Shown: in pieces, positions 31,992-39,793 of the stretch
Numbering within the stretch: the first letter of the stretch is position 1
How the letters are laid out: the number at the start of each line of letters is the position of its first letter
NCBI GenBank assembly: GCA_002379425.1
Contig: DFTH01000003.1
Span: 364,016 to 428,015 of the forward strand
Origin: Prevotella sp. UBA4217
GTDB taxonomy: Bacteria; Bacteroidota; Bacteroidia; Bacteroidales; Bacteroidaceae
Length of the DNA: 64,000 nt
Direction of reading: 5' to 3'
Notes under the pieces: generated by a model
What the model was told of the DNA's origin: nothing
The model's input: only the letters and a program-made list of their open reading frames with translations
The model's database searches: none
Program-made: the position numbers and the translations under genes

Positions 31992-33817
31992 TAACTTTGC
32001 ATTTCGTGTAGTTTCCTGTAGTAGCCGTCGATGGCGAGCAGTTCCTCATGTGAGCCTCGTTCCACGATCTGTCCTTCGTGGAGCACGCATATCTCGTCGG
32101 CATTCTTGATAGTGCTCAGACGGTGGGCGATGGCCACGGTGGTACGTGTCTTCATCAGTCGTTCCAAGGCATCCTGAACGAGTCGCTCGCTCTCTGTGTC
32201 GAGGGCGGAGGTAGCCTCGTCGAGAATTAGGATAGGAGGATTCTTCAGGATGGCACGGGCGATGGAGACACGCTGGCGCTGTCCTCCTGAGAGCCTGCCG
32301 CCACGGTCGCCAATATTCGTGTCAAAGCCCTGTTCGGAGGCCATGATGAAGTCGTAGGCATTGGCAATCTTCGCCGCCTCCTCGACTTGCTGTTGTGTGG
32401 CATTATCCACACCAAAGGAGATGTTTGCCAGGAAGGAGTCGTTGAAAAGGATGGCCTCCTGGTTCACGTTGCCTATCAACTGCCGCAGGTCGTAGATGCC
32501 GAGGTCCTTGACATTGATGCCGTCGATGAGCACCTCGCCCTCCTGAACGTCGTAGTAGCGTGGGATGAGGTCAACGAGCGTCGATTTGCCGCTTCCCGAC
32601 TGTCCCACGATAGCGATGGTCTTGCCCTTGGGGATGACGAGGTTCACGTGGTGAAGCACCCATTGCTCGCCATAGCGGAACGATACGTCGCGGAACTCTA
32701 TCTGGTGCTCGAAACCAGCGATGTGCCTAGGATTCTCTGGTTCCTTGATGGTGTTCTCTGCTGTCAGGATCTTATCCACGCGCTCCATCGAGGCCAGTCC
32801 CTTGGGGATATTGTAGCCCACCTTCGACACCTCCTTCAAGGGGTTGATGATCGAGTAGAGGATTACCATGTAATAGATGAAGGTAGGACCGGAGAGCGAC
32901 TGGTTGTTCAGTACCAGGATGCCACCAAACCACAGCACGATGACGATCATGCATGTGCCGAGGAACTCACTCAGCGGATGGGCCGCATACTGGCGGATGT
33001 TGACGCGCATGATGTCATTGCGGTAAGTGGTGTTGATACGGTTGAACTTGTCGCGCATCTTATCCTCGGCGCAGAAGGCCTTGATGATGCGGAGGCCGCT
33101 CAGGGTCTCATCCACCACACTCATCGTGTCGCTCCATAGCGCCTGAGCCTTGATGGACTTGGCTTTCAGTTTACGTCCTATCCAGCCCATGAACCAGCCA
33201 ATCAGGGGGATGATCACCACGGAGAAGAGCGTCAGTTGCCAGGAGATGACCACCAGCGTGGTGAAATAACTGATGATCAGGATGGGGTTCTTGAACAACA
33301 GGTCCAGACTCGACATGATACTGGTCTCCACCTCCTGTACGTCGCCTGTCATGCGGGCGATGATGTCGCCCTTGCGCTCCTCAGTGAAGAATCCCAGTGG
33401 CAGACTCACGATCTTGTTGTATAGTTGGTTGCGCATGTCGCGCACCACACCAGTCCGGATGGGCACTACACAGGCTGAGGCCAGGAAGTAGGCCGTGGTC
33501 TTCATCAGGGTCGTCACAATCAGGAAGATGCCGATTAAGAGCAGGGTGGTGGTGGACCCCATGTCGGTAATAAACTGGTTGATGTAATAGTAGAGGTTGT
33601 TGATGGCCACATCTTTCAGACTGCCTTCCCCCCATGCCATCAGGGTCGTCACATTTGCCGTGTCGCCAGTCTTGAACAAGATCTGCAGGATGGGGATGAG
33701 TGCTGCGAACGAGAATATGTTCAGCAGTGCCGACAGGAGATTGAACAAGACGGACAGTCCTACATAGCGCTTATATGGCCAGACGAACCGTTGGAGCACT
33801 TTCAAGAATTCTTTCAT
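31991..33817 (-). CDS. msbA: MsbA-like ABC exporter (fused membrane and ATPase domains)
   Basis: A 608-residue half-transporter with six transmembrane helices (about 15-320) and a nucleotide-binding domain. The latter has Walker A GQSGSGKST, signature LSGGQRQR, Walker B ILILDEATSALD and switch His in AIAHRLST. This layout matches lipid A/lipid flippases, and the neighbours (acyltransferase, LtaS-like enzymes) fit, but drug or peptide export cannot be ruled out. It overlaps miaB by four bases. Confidence 0.88.
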   Translation of the reverse strand: MKEFLKVLQRFVWPYKRYVGLSVLFNLLSALLNIFSFAALIPILQILFKTGDTANVTTLMAWGEGSLKDVAINNLYYYINQFITDMGSTTTLLLIGIFLIVTTLMKTTAYFLASACVVPIRTGVVRDMRNQLYNKIVSLPLGFFTEERKGDIIARMTGDVQEVETSIMSSLDLLFKNPILIISYFTTLVVISWQLTLFSVVIIPLIGWFMGWIGRKLKAKSIKAQALWSDTMSVVDETLSGLRIIKAFCAEDKMRDKFNRINTTYRNDIMRVNIRQYAAHPLSEFLGTCMIVIVLWFGGILVLNNQSLSGPTFIYYMVILYSIINPLKEVSKVGYNIPKGLASMERVDKILTAENTIKEPENPRHIAGFEHQIEFRDVSFRYGEQWVLHHVNLVIPKGKTIAIVGQSGSGKSTLVDLIPRYYDVQEGEVLIDGINVKDLGIYDLRQLIGNVNQEAILFNDSFLANISFGVDNATQQQVEEAAKIANAYDFIMASEQGFDTNIGDRGGRLSGGQRQRVSIARAILKNPPILILDEATSALDTESERLVQDALERLMKTRTTVAIAHRLSTIKNADEICVLHEGQIVERGSHEELLAIDGYYRKLHEMQS

Positions 33818-35166
33818 ACCTCTTCTCCGAATAAAGTTGCACTGGTGGAGCCCGTGATCTTGACACGTACCGTCTCTCCTATGTGATGACAGCCTTTGTC
33901 GAAGACCACCATCTTGTTCTGTTCCGTACGCCCGCAGAGTTGCTCTCGGCTGCGCTTGGAGAATCCCTCCACGAGCACGTCGAATGCCTTGCCCTCGTCC
34001 TTCTTGTTCTGCTGGGCAGATATCTCTGTCTGCAGGGCGATGAGTTCGTTCAGGCGGCGGATCTTCTCTTCCTCTGTCACGTCGTCAGGCAGATGCTTGG
34101 AGGCGTAGGTGCCAGGGCGCTCAGAGTATTTGAACATGAAAGCGGAGTCGTAGCCCACCTCGCGCATTAGAGAGAGCGATAGTTGGTGGTCTTCCTCCGT
34201 CTCAGAACAGTAGCCCACGAAGATATCCGTGGAGAGTCCGCAGTCGGGGATGATACGGCGGATGGCATCCACACGGTCCATGTACCACTCACGGGTATAT
34301 TTGCGGTTCATCAGTTTCAGGATCCTGTCGCTGCCGCTCTGCACGGGCAGATGGATATGCCTGCACACATTCGGCATCTCTGCGATGACATGCAGTGTCT
34401 CGTCGCTCATATCCTTCGGGTGGCTTGTCGTGAAGCGCACGCGCATCTCTGGCACCTCCTCCGCCACCTTCCTCAACAATTCGGGGAATTTAATGGTGAA
34501 TGGTGAATTGTGAACTGTGAACTGATAGGAGTTCACGTTCTGCCCCAGCAGCGTCACCTCCTTGAATCCTTTGTCCCTGAGGTCGCGCACTTCTCTGAGG
34601 ATACTCTCCACGTCGCGGCTCCTTTCCCTGCCGCGGGTGTAGGGCACGATGCAGTAGTGGCAGAAGTTGTTACAGCCACGCATGATACTCACGAATCCGC
34701 CAATCTTATGACCCAGTGCGATGCGCTGCGGCACCACGTCGCGATAGGTCTCCGATGTGGAGAGTTCGATGTTCATGGCTTTGTGGCCCGTCTCTGCCTG
34801 TGCGATGAGGTCGGGGAGGGAGAGGTAGGCATCAGGTCCTGCCACGAGGTCGCAGTGGTGGTTGTCGAGCAGGTCTTGCTGCGTGCGCTCAGCCATACAG
34901 CCCAGAACGCCGATGATCAGCGGGTTGGCATCCGGGTCCTGTGACTCCTTCTTCCTCTTGCGGCGCTCGGCATCCAGAGCCTCCAGGCGGTGGTAGATCT
35001 TCTGTTCGGCATTGTCCCTGACGGAGCAGGTGTTCAGGAAGACGGCATCTGCCTCTTCCATCTGCTCTGTCGTCTCATAGCCTGCCATCTGCATCACTGA
35101 GGCCACGACCTCAGAGTCTGCCACGTTCATCTGGCAGCCGTATGTTTCTATATATAGTTTCTTCAT
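33814..35166 (-). CDS. miaB: tRNA-2-methylthio-N6-dimethylallyladenosine synthase
   Basis: Radical SAM methylthiotransferase that modifies A37 of tRNAs. The UPF0004 domain has YGCQMNVADSE, NTCSVRDNA and GCMAERTQ (auxiliary cluster). The radical SAM motif is C-NNF-C-HY-C (about residue 150), followed by PYTRGRERSR. A C-terminal TRAM domain ends the protein, about 450 residues in all. Translation starts at MKKLYIETYG (35166), five or so bases after the predicted transcript start; the longer frame to 35295 enters the inverted-repeat element. A heptamer tract encodes QFTVHNSPFTI in a loop after GQNVNSY. It heads the operon down to 28255. Confidence 0.95.
   Translation of the reverse strand: MKKLYIETYGCQMNVADSEVVASVMQMAGYETTEQMEEADAVFLNTCSVRDNAEQKIYHRLEALDAERRKRKKESQDPDANPLIIGVLGCMAERTQQDLLDNHHCDLVAGPDAYLSLPDLIAQAETGHKAMNIELSTSETYRDVVPQRIALGHKIGGFVSIMRGCNNFCHYCIVPYTRGRERSRDVESILREVRDLRDKGFKEVTLLGQNVNSYQFTVHNSPFTIKFPELLRKVAEEVPEMRVRFTTSHPKDMSDETLHVIAEMPNVCRHIHLPVQSGSDRILKLMNRKYTREWYMDRVDAIRRIIPDCGLSTDIFVGYCSETEEDHQLSLSLMREVGYDSAFMFKYSERPGTYASKHLPDDVTEEEKIRRLNELIALQTEISAQQNKKDEGKAFDVLVEGFSKRSREQLCGRTEQNKMVVFDKGCHHIGETVRVKITGSTSATLFGEEV
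34491..34525 (-). repeat. Heptamer tract inside miaB
   Basis: On the plus strand, units GAATGGT, GAATTGT, GAACTGT, GAACTGA recur every seven bases. On the coding strand they read as AGTTCAC-type units, the same word as in the 18723-18771 tract, and encode QFTVHNSPFTI. Confidence 0.8.
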
Positions 35167-35174
35167 GACGGCTG

Positions 35175-35182
35175 CAAAGGTA
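35175..35182 (-). promoter_or_regulatory. -7 box for the miaB operon
   Basis: TACCTTTG on the minus strand, eight bases before the ATG at 35166. No -33 TTTG is clear. Confidence 0.6.
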
Positions 35183-35273
35183 CACAATATTCCCGAGATT
35201 AAGGCGGGATTTGTGAAGATTAACGAAAACTTAAGACTTTGGCACTCAAGCCTTGCGCTCAGAAAAATAAAGT

Positions 35274-35694
35274 AAAGTTTTTGCATACACTGCATACACT
35301 AACCCCGGAAACCCCTTTGTACATCGGGGTTTGAGCCTGGTGTATGCAAATAGGTTAGTGTATGCAAAACTGAGGAAGGGGTTTTTTGATTAAAGATGCC
35401 CTTATGCCACTTTGAACGTGGCTCCTTGATTTTGTCCCAAGCCCTGGGACGTATTACGGAAACGTACCCTCATGTCGTCCCAAGGCTTGGGACAAGTTAA
35501 AAGCCCAACAAGGAAACCGACGGAAGGCTGTTTTCAGGGGGCCTTTGGCAGAGAAAAAGCAAAAAAAGGCCATTTGCCTACACTGAAATACGCTGTTTGC
35601 ATACACTAACACCGTTTGCATACACCAGGCTCAAACCCCGATGTACAAAGGGGTTTCCGAGGTTAGTGTATGCAGTGTATGCAAAAAAACTTTT
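35274..35694. repeat. Mosaic of inverted palindromic units at the island edge
   Basis: The left arm (about 35274-35370) and right arm (about 35595-35694) are near-identical inverted copies over some 90 bases. Each arm can fold on itself: TGCATACACTAACC near one end, GGTTAGTGTATGCA near the other, and an inner AACCCC/GGGGTT hairpin. The central part holds a further inverted pair, 35432-35450 and 35477-35495 (TTGTCCCAAGCC type, 18 of 19 matching). No coding sequence fits it. It fills the gap between miaB and the GIY-YIG gene and may be a BIME/MITE-like or invertible element. Confidence 0.9.
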
Positions 35695-36914
35695 CAACCA
35701 GACTGTTTCAATTCCAATACCGCGCCTAAATGATATTCCACGATACCATCAGAGTATGTCGTATCCACGACTTGTACTAATGCGCTCTCACGGTCTTTAT
35801 GGTAACCAACGAACAATCGCAGTGCATCGTATCGACGAAGATAACGCTTACCGTCTGCCTCATCTATGTAGGTGTACTTGTTGAGTGTACTCTGTTTAAG
35901 TTCCCGATACTCTATCTTCTTGCTCCCGGCAATGATTTCATCGAAATATATTTTTTTGATATTCAGTGTCAGGACTTTCAAATCCTTAGTGTCGAGTGTT
36001 GACTGTTTTTTCACTATCCGCTGTTCCAGACACTTCATATCAGAATTATAGGTGTAACCCACAATGGAGCCGTCCATAATCTTCTCTATGATGACATTCA
36101 CCACATTCAAGGGTACAACAAACCACTCCTTGGGCTCATGACTTTTCCCTTCATCATCAATAACCGTTACATGAAACTGAACTGCCTGCAACACCTGATG
36201 CACCAGGTCTTCAAATTTCTGCGAGTGTAGGTTCACCACCTTATAGGTTGCTACGATCTCTACAGGAGCCATCAGATAGGTTGGTTCATGCTCGGCATTG
36301 GCGATGCGCTCTTCCACGGTGTTCGTGGAAAAGCCTATCTTATAGAGATTATTCTGACTGCTGATAGCCGGGTTCTCTGAGAGCGAACGGAGCACATAGA
36401 TATAGCCCGTCACCTTGTCCTTCTCCGTCAAGTCCATATTGGTAAAGAACTTGCTGTCGTTCTCCGATTGTAGTTCTGTGACGGCATAGCCGCCGCCCAC
36501 TACATTCTTGCGGAGCGTCTGGAGCAGGATGTCCGACTCTGTACCGTTCTCGTAGATGCAACGAGTTCGGCCATCGGGCAGAGAATTACTGCTTTGTCGT
36601 TTTTCGCCAATAGCCTCCAGCAATAGCATTTGTCCATCTACTATATAGTAGTGTCCTGCCTGCAGATTGATGGTCTTCGATATCTTTACCAGACTGCGCC
36701 TGCCCTGTTTCAGGTCTTGATGCACCTGCTTGAATAGCGGACGATATTGCTCGAAGTTCTCACAGAGTTTGCGCTGGGCTATATAGTCTGCCTTATTCCT
36801 GGCAGCCATCGCCTTTCGCATATCCGTTGGGATATCGAATAGTTCTGCCTCCTTCTCAGATAGGTTCAGCAGTGGATCGTCCAATATGTCTTCTAATTCC
36901 TTGTCTATGTCCAT
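35694..36914 (-). CDS. GIY-YIG nuclease (T5orf172-like) with C-terminal ASCH-like domain
   Basis: A 406-residue protein of the defence island. Residues about 1-30 contain the short motif LDDPLLNL. Residues about 170-265 form a GIY-YIG fold of the T5orf172/MUG113 type (GYIYVLRSL, LYKIGFSTNTVEERI, conserved Glu in KFEDLVHQVL). Residues about 313-405 look like an ASCH domain (LTLNIKKIYFDEIIAGSKKIEYREL, LRLFVGY). The ASCH part may bind modified bases or RNA, and the GIY-YIG part may cut DNA; both roles are inference. It is the last gene of the set; its stop abuts the palindromic element. Confidence 0.85.
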   Translation of the reverse strand: MDIDKELEDILDDPLLNLSEKEAELFDIPTDMRKAMAARNKADYIAQRKLCENFEQYRPLFKQVHQDLKQGRRSLVKISKTINLQAGHYYIVDGQMLLLEAIGEKRQSSNSLPDGRTRCIYENGTESDILLQTLRKNVVGGGYAVTELQSENDSKFFTNMDLTEKDKVTGYIYVLRSLSENPAISSQNNLYKIGFSTNTVEERIANAEHEPTYLMAPVEIVATYKVVNLHSQKFEDLVHQVLQAVQFHVTVIDDEGKSHEPKEWFVVPLNVVNVIIEKIMDGSIVGYTYNSDMKCLEQRIVKKQSTLDTKDLKVLTLNIKKIYFDEIIAGSKKIEYRELKQSTLNKYTYIDEADGKRYLRRYDALRLFVGYHKDRESALVQVVDTTYSDGIVEYHLGAVLELKQSG

Positions 36915-36920
36915 ACTCTA

Positions 36921-37145
36921 TTACATCAGGTTCTTGTTTTTGAGGGCGGTCATCGCTGCCCACATCATTTTCTCTTTCAGGTCACCGTTACGTCGGGGCT
37001 CCCGTCCATTGCGTTCTATCCAAGCCCTAACCTCTGCCAGTTTCTGACTCATCCTATCATCTGCTGTCGGAGCCGACACCTTTGGACGAACACCATCCAA
37101 CAAAGGATCGTCAAACAGTTCCAATAATTCTCTCGGCCACTCCAT
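36921..37145 (-). CDS. Small DDPLL-motif protein of the defence island
   Basis: A 74-residue protein with LLELFDDPLLDGV at the N-terminus and a helical second half (MSQKLAEVRAWIERNGREP...NGDLKEKMMWAAM) that resembles helicase-associated or DNA-binding modules. It shares the DDPLL motif with the N-terminus of the nuclease gene, lies in the same reading frame, and is separated from it only by TAA TAG and one sense codon. It may be a split-off N-terminal module of the nuclease or an independent subunit. Translation starts right after an octamer tract. Confidence 0.7.
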   Translation of the reverse strand: MEWPRELLELFDDPLLDGVRPKVSAPTADDRMSQKLAEVRAWIERNGREPRRNGDLKEKMMWAAMTALKNKNLM

Positions 37146-37193
37146 TTCAACTCTTCAATTCTTCAACTCTTTAATTCTTCGACTCTTCAATTC
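37146..37193 (-). repeat. Octamer tract between helicase and DDPLL-motif genes
   Basis: Six 8-base units (plus-strand TTCAAYTC with minor changes; TTGAAGAR on the coding strand). The helicase stop (37187-37189) lies within the tract, and the downstream ATG (37145-37143) directly abuts it. Confidence 0.9.
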
Positions 37194-39214
37194 TCCTCAT
37201 AGTCCAGTCCTGCCAATTTCCTTGCTTTCAGATTCTTGATCATCTGCAAGGCGGCAGCCATCTCCCTTACTTGTGGGTTGGGGTCTTCGATGCTTGGCAC
37301 CCTTCCGTCATGCTCTCTGACGTATTCCTTCAGCGGCCCCTTGAAGATGGTGATGGCCTGCTCCAGTGTCAAGTCGAACTTCTGTTCGGCTATCGTGTCC
37401 TGGATAATCTTCAACGTTGGTGCATCCACTGATTTCGATAACACCTCGTAGGCTCTCTGGAAAGGGTTAATGGTGTCGATGAGGTTAATGCTCAGTTTGT
37501 CGATGTTGATAAAGCGATTGGCAATCTTGATGAGACGGTTGCCCTCACTTTCCTGCTCATCATCGCCAACCTTACTCATGTCTATCGGCTCTCCCTTCTC
37601 GTCCACAATGTCACTACCCTTGATCATCGTGTCAAGCAACACGCGCTGGCGCACTTCCTCCACTTCGCCCTCCGACAAGTCGGGATAGCGCTCACGAATC
37701 ACCTTGGGGATTAAGGTTTGCGTAATGGTCTCTGCCGTCGTAGAACCGCTGATGGCCCTTACCACCATGTCGTCTTGCAGGATAGCAGCCTTCAGGTCGT
37801 CCAACTGCTCCTGCACAATGAGTTTTGTCTTCTCACTCGACAGCGGTTTCAATCCTTCCACGATCAGCGTCCTGAGCGGATTGCCCTTCTCGTCATCATC
37901 GTCTTCATCATCCTTCACGGTCTTGAAGTGCCAACTGGGAGCCATCACTTGTTCCATCAGCAGCGAGGCCGTGATGGCTTTCAGGAAGTCGTTCACTGCC
38001 ACCTTCACATCACTCTGCTCTGCCTCAGGCATCGCTATCAGATTGACGAACTTCGCCGTTTCCTTGCCCTCACAGTCTCGTGTGCATCGGCCTATGATCT
38101 GAATCACCTCCGTCAGCGAACCGCGCACGCCCACCGTCAGGCACACCTCGCACCACTGCCAGTCGAAGCCCTCCTTGGCGGTGCCCAGTGCGATGATGAT
38201 GTCCATATCGTCCTTGTGCTTCATCCGCTGCAGGTAGCCCTGCACCATATTGCGCTCCTTCATATCATCCTCCACCAGGTCGGCCACCTTCAGCAGCCGT
38301 CCGTCCTGAGTGCGGATGTGATAGATGCCCGTGTTATAGTCCTTATACTCCAGCGTGCCTATCTTCTTCATAATCTCATCTGTCTCGGCATACTTGCCCA
38401 TGCCAGTAGAGGCGCGGGCATTCACGCTGGGTATATGGATGATGGTCTTCTTCGTTGTGTCCAGCACCTCCTGGATGTGCTCCAGATACGAGCCGTGATA
38501 GAAGTGGTAGCCCAGCACGAGGTTCTTCAGATACTTATAGCCATTCAACTGCTGATAGTAGTTATAGGTGACGGGATAGAAACGGGCTTCATCTTCCACC
38601 CTCAGCACAGGAATACCATCACCACGGAAATATGAGCCGGTCATAGCCACGATATGCCCCGTGGAATTGTTCATCACGCGGCGCACCACGTCGCCCAGGT
38701 TCGAGTTGGCATCAGCCGAGGTGTGGTGAAACTCATCTATCGCCAGCAGCGTGTCGTTAAAGTCCTCGTCGGAAATCTCCTTCATGCCGTTTCTCAACGT
38801 AGCATGGGCACAGACCAATATCTTCGTCCTCGACTGGCGGAAGAACTCGATGAAGCGACCTTTCTTGTCCTTCTCGTTCTTCACGTCCGTCAGGTTGAAG
38901 TAAGGAGCCACCTCCCAGTCGGCAAAGAATCCGTAGGGTTTCAACTTCGTGTTCTGGAACGAGCGTCCGATGCTCTTTTCCGGCACGGCAACCACCACCC
39001 GTTTCAGCCCCTGATGCTCCAACTTATCGAGCGCGATGAACATCAGCGCGCGACTCTTGCCCGATGCCGGCGGTGCCTTGATGAGCAGAAAGCGCTTGTC
39101 ACGGGCCTCGTAGGCCTTGGCCTGCATCTCGCGCATGCCCAGATCGTTGGTACTGCTCGACGAACCTGTCTGCTCATAGCGTATGTCAACGATATTGTTT
39201 GAGTTTTGTTCCAT
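37187..39214 (-). CDS. SF2 DEAD/DEAH-type helicase of the defence island
   Basis: A 675-residue helicase. The RecA-like core has Walker A APPASGKS (47-54), the DEFHH box (160-164), motif III-like AMTGSYF, ALGTAKEGFDW and motif VI QIIGRCTRD (372-380). A C-terminal helical half (about 400-675) with acidic stretch DDEDDDDEKG has no recognised nuclease motif. It resembles the helicase partners of type I/III restriction-like systems. It probably moves on DNA for the methyltransferase/nuclease complex; this is inferred from context. No promoter is evident directly upstream, so it may depend on read-through from the methyltransferase gene across the toxin-antitoxin pair. Confidence 0.87.
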   Translation of the reverse strand: MEQNSNNIVDIRYEQTGSSSSTNDLGMREMQAKAYEARDKRFLLIKAPPASGKSRALMFIALDKLEHQGLKRVVVAVPEKSIGRSFQNTKLKPYGFFADWEVAPYFNLTDVKNEKDKKGRFIEFFRQSRTKILVCAHATLRNGMKEISDEDFNDTLLAIDEFHHTSADANSNLGDVVRRVMNNSTGHIVAMTGSYFRGDGIPVLRVEDEARFYPVTYNYYQQLNGYKYLKNLVLGYHFYHGSYLEHIQEVLDTTKKTIIHIPSVNARASTGMGKYAETDEIMKKIGTLEYKDYNTGIYHIRTQDGRLLKVADLVEDDMKERNMVQGYLQRMKHKDDMDIIIALGTAKEGFDWQWCEVCLTVGVRGSLTEVIQIIGRCTRDCEGKETAKFVNLIAMPEAEQSDVKVAVNDFLKAITASLLMEQVMAPSWHFKTVKDDEDDDDEKGNPLRTLIVEGLKPLSSEKTKLIVQEQLDDLKAAILQDDMVVRAISGSTTAETITQTLIPKVIRERYPDLSEGEVEEVRQRVLLDTMIKGSDIVDEKGEPIDMSKVGDDEQESEGNRLIKIANRFINIDKLSINLIDTINPFQRAYEVLSKSVDAPTLKIIQDTIAEQKFDLTLEQAITIFKGPLKEYVREHDGRVPSIEDPNPQVREMAAALQMIKNLKARKLAGLDYEEN

Positions 39215-39219
39215 ATTTA

Positions 39220-39250
39220 TTTGTTTATTCAGATTTTATTCGTAACTTTG
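39220..39250 (+). promoter_or_regulatory. Promoter for the toxin-antitoxin pair
   Basis: TAACTTTG (39243-39250) with TTTG (39220-39223) 19 bases upstream; the antitoxin ATG follows at 39275. Confidence 0.75.
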
Positions 39251-39274
39251 CGGCGGAATCAATAAGTATATGAT

Positions 39275-39514
39275 ATGACAACGTTAGAACTGAATGCAGA
39301 GCTATTTCGCGAATTGAGCATCATCGCCGAAGATGAGAGTCTCATGAAAAAGGCCGTCAAGTATCTCAAAAAACTTACAGCCCAAAAGAAGGCTATGGAC
39401 GAAACCGAGTATATCATGTCTTCTCCTGCTATGGTTGAAATTATACGCCAAGGCCAAAAAGATATAGAGGAAGGACGCGGACGTGTCATCAAACTTGATG
39501 ATATATGGAAATAA
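39275..39514 (+). CDS. Antitoxin of a YoeB-type toxin-antitoxin module
   Basis: A 79-residue acidic/helical protein (MTTLELNAELFRELSIIAEDESLMKKAVKY in short blocks) with a C-terminal tail (GRVIKLDDIWK) suited to wrap a toxin. Similar small proteins precede Txe/YoeB toxins in Bacteroidetes. The gene overlaps the toxin gene by ten bases and has its own consensus promoter, which such antitoxins commonly autoregulate. It runs opposite to the flanking restriction-like genes. Confidence 0.82.
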   Translation: MTTLELNAELFRELSIIAEDESLMKKAVKYLKKLTAQKKAMDETEYIMSSPAMVEIIRQGQKDIEEGRGRVIKLDDIWK

Positions 39515-39774
39515 AGTTCATGCCCAAGGCTGAAGAAGACTTGGCGTACTGGAAAGCAACAGGCAACAAGCGTGTAATGAAACGTATCACGAAGTTGCTT
39601 GATGATATTCTTCAGCACCCGTTTACAGGGATTGGCAAACCGGAGCCGCTGAAAGGTGACATGCAAGGTATATGGAGCCGTCGCATTACTGATGAGCACA
39701 GATTGGTGTACTCTATCAGTAATGGTATGGTTTACGTATATGTTCTTTCTATGCGATTCCATTATTCAAAATAG
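39505..39774 (+). CDS. YoeB/Txe-family mRNA interferase toxin
   Basis: An 89-residue RelE-superfamily toxin. The family motifs are clear: AEEDLAYWKATG, LLDDILQHPFTGIGKPEPLKG, WSRRITDEHRLVYSI and the C-terminal SMRFHY. Such toxins cleave mRNA at the ribosome. It starts within the antitoxin gene and ends 19 bases before the stop of the convergent methyltransferase gene. It may stabilise the island or act as a second-line response if the DNA modification system fails. Confidence 0.92.
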   Translation: MEIKFMPKAEEDLAYWKATGNKRVMKRITKLLDDILQHPFTGIGKPEPLKGDMQGIWSRRITDEHRLVYSISNGMVYVYVLSMRFHYSK

Positions 39775-39793
39775 CATCTATTTTATTTCTTAG

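Noticed and set aside
35167..35295. N-terminal extension of MiaB in the open frame
   Set aside because: The extension crosses the TACCTTTG promoter box and enters the palindromic element; MKKLYIETYGCQMN is the family N-terminus.
35274..35694. Palindromic element considered as an insertion sequence
   Set aside because: No transposase frame lies between the arms, and no target-site duplication could be identified with confidence.
36921..37145. The small DDPLL gene considered as a pseudogene fragment only
   Set aside because: It has a good start context after a repeat tract, an intact reading frame and a double stop; a split or independent subunit is equally likely, so it is kept as a CDS.
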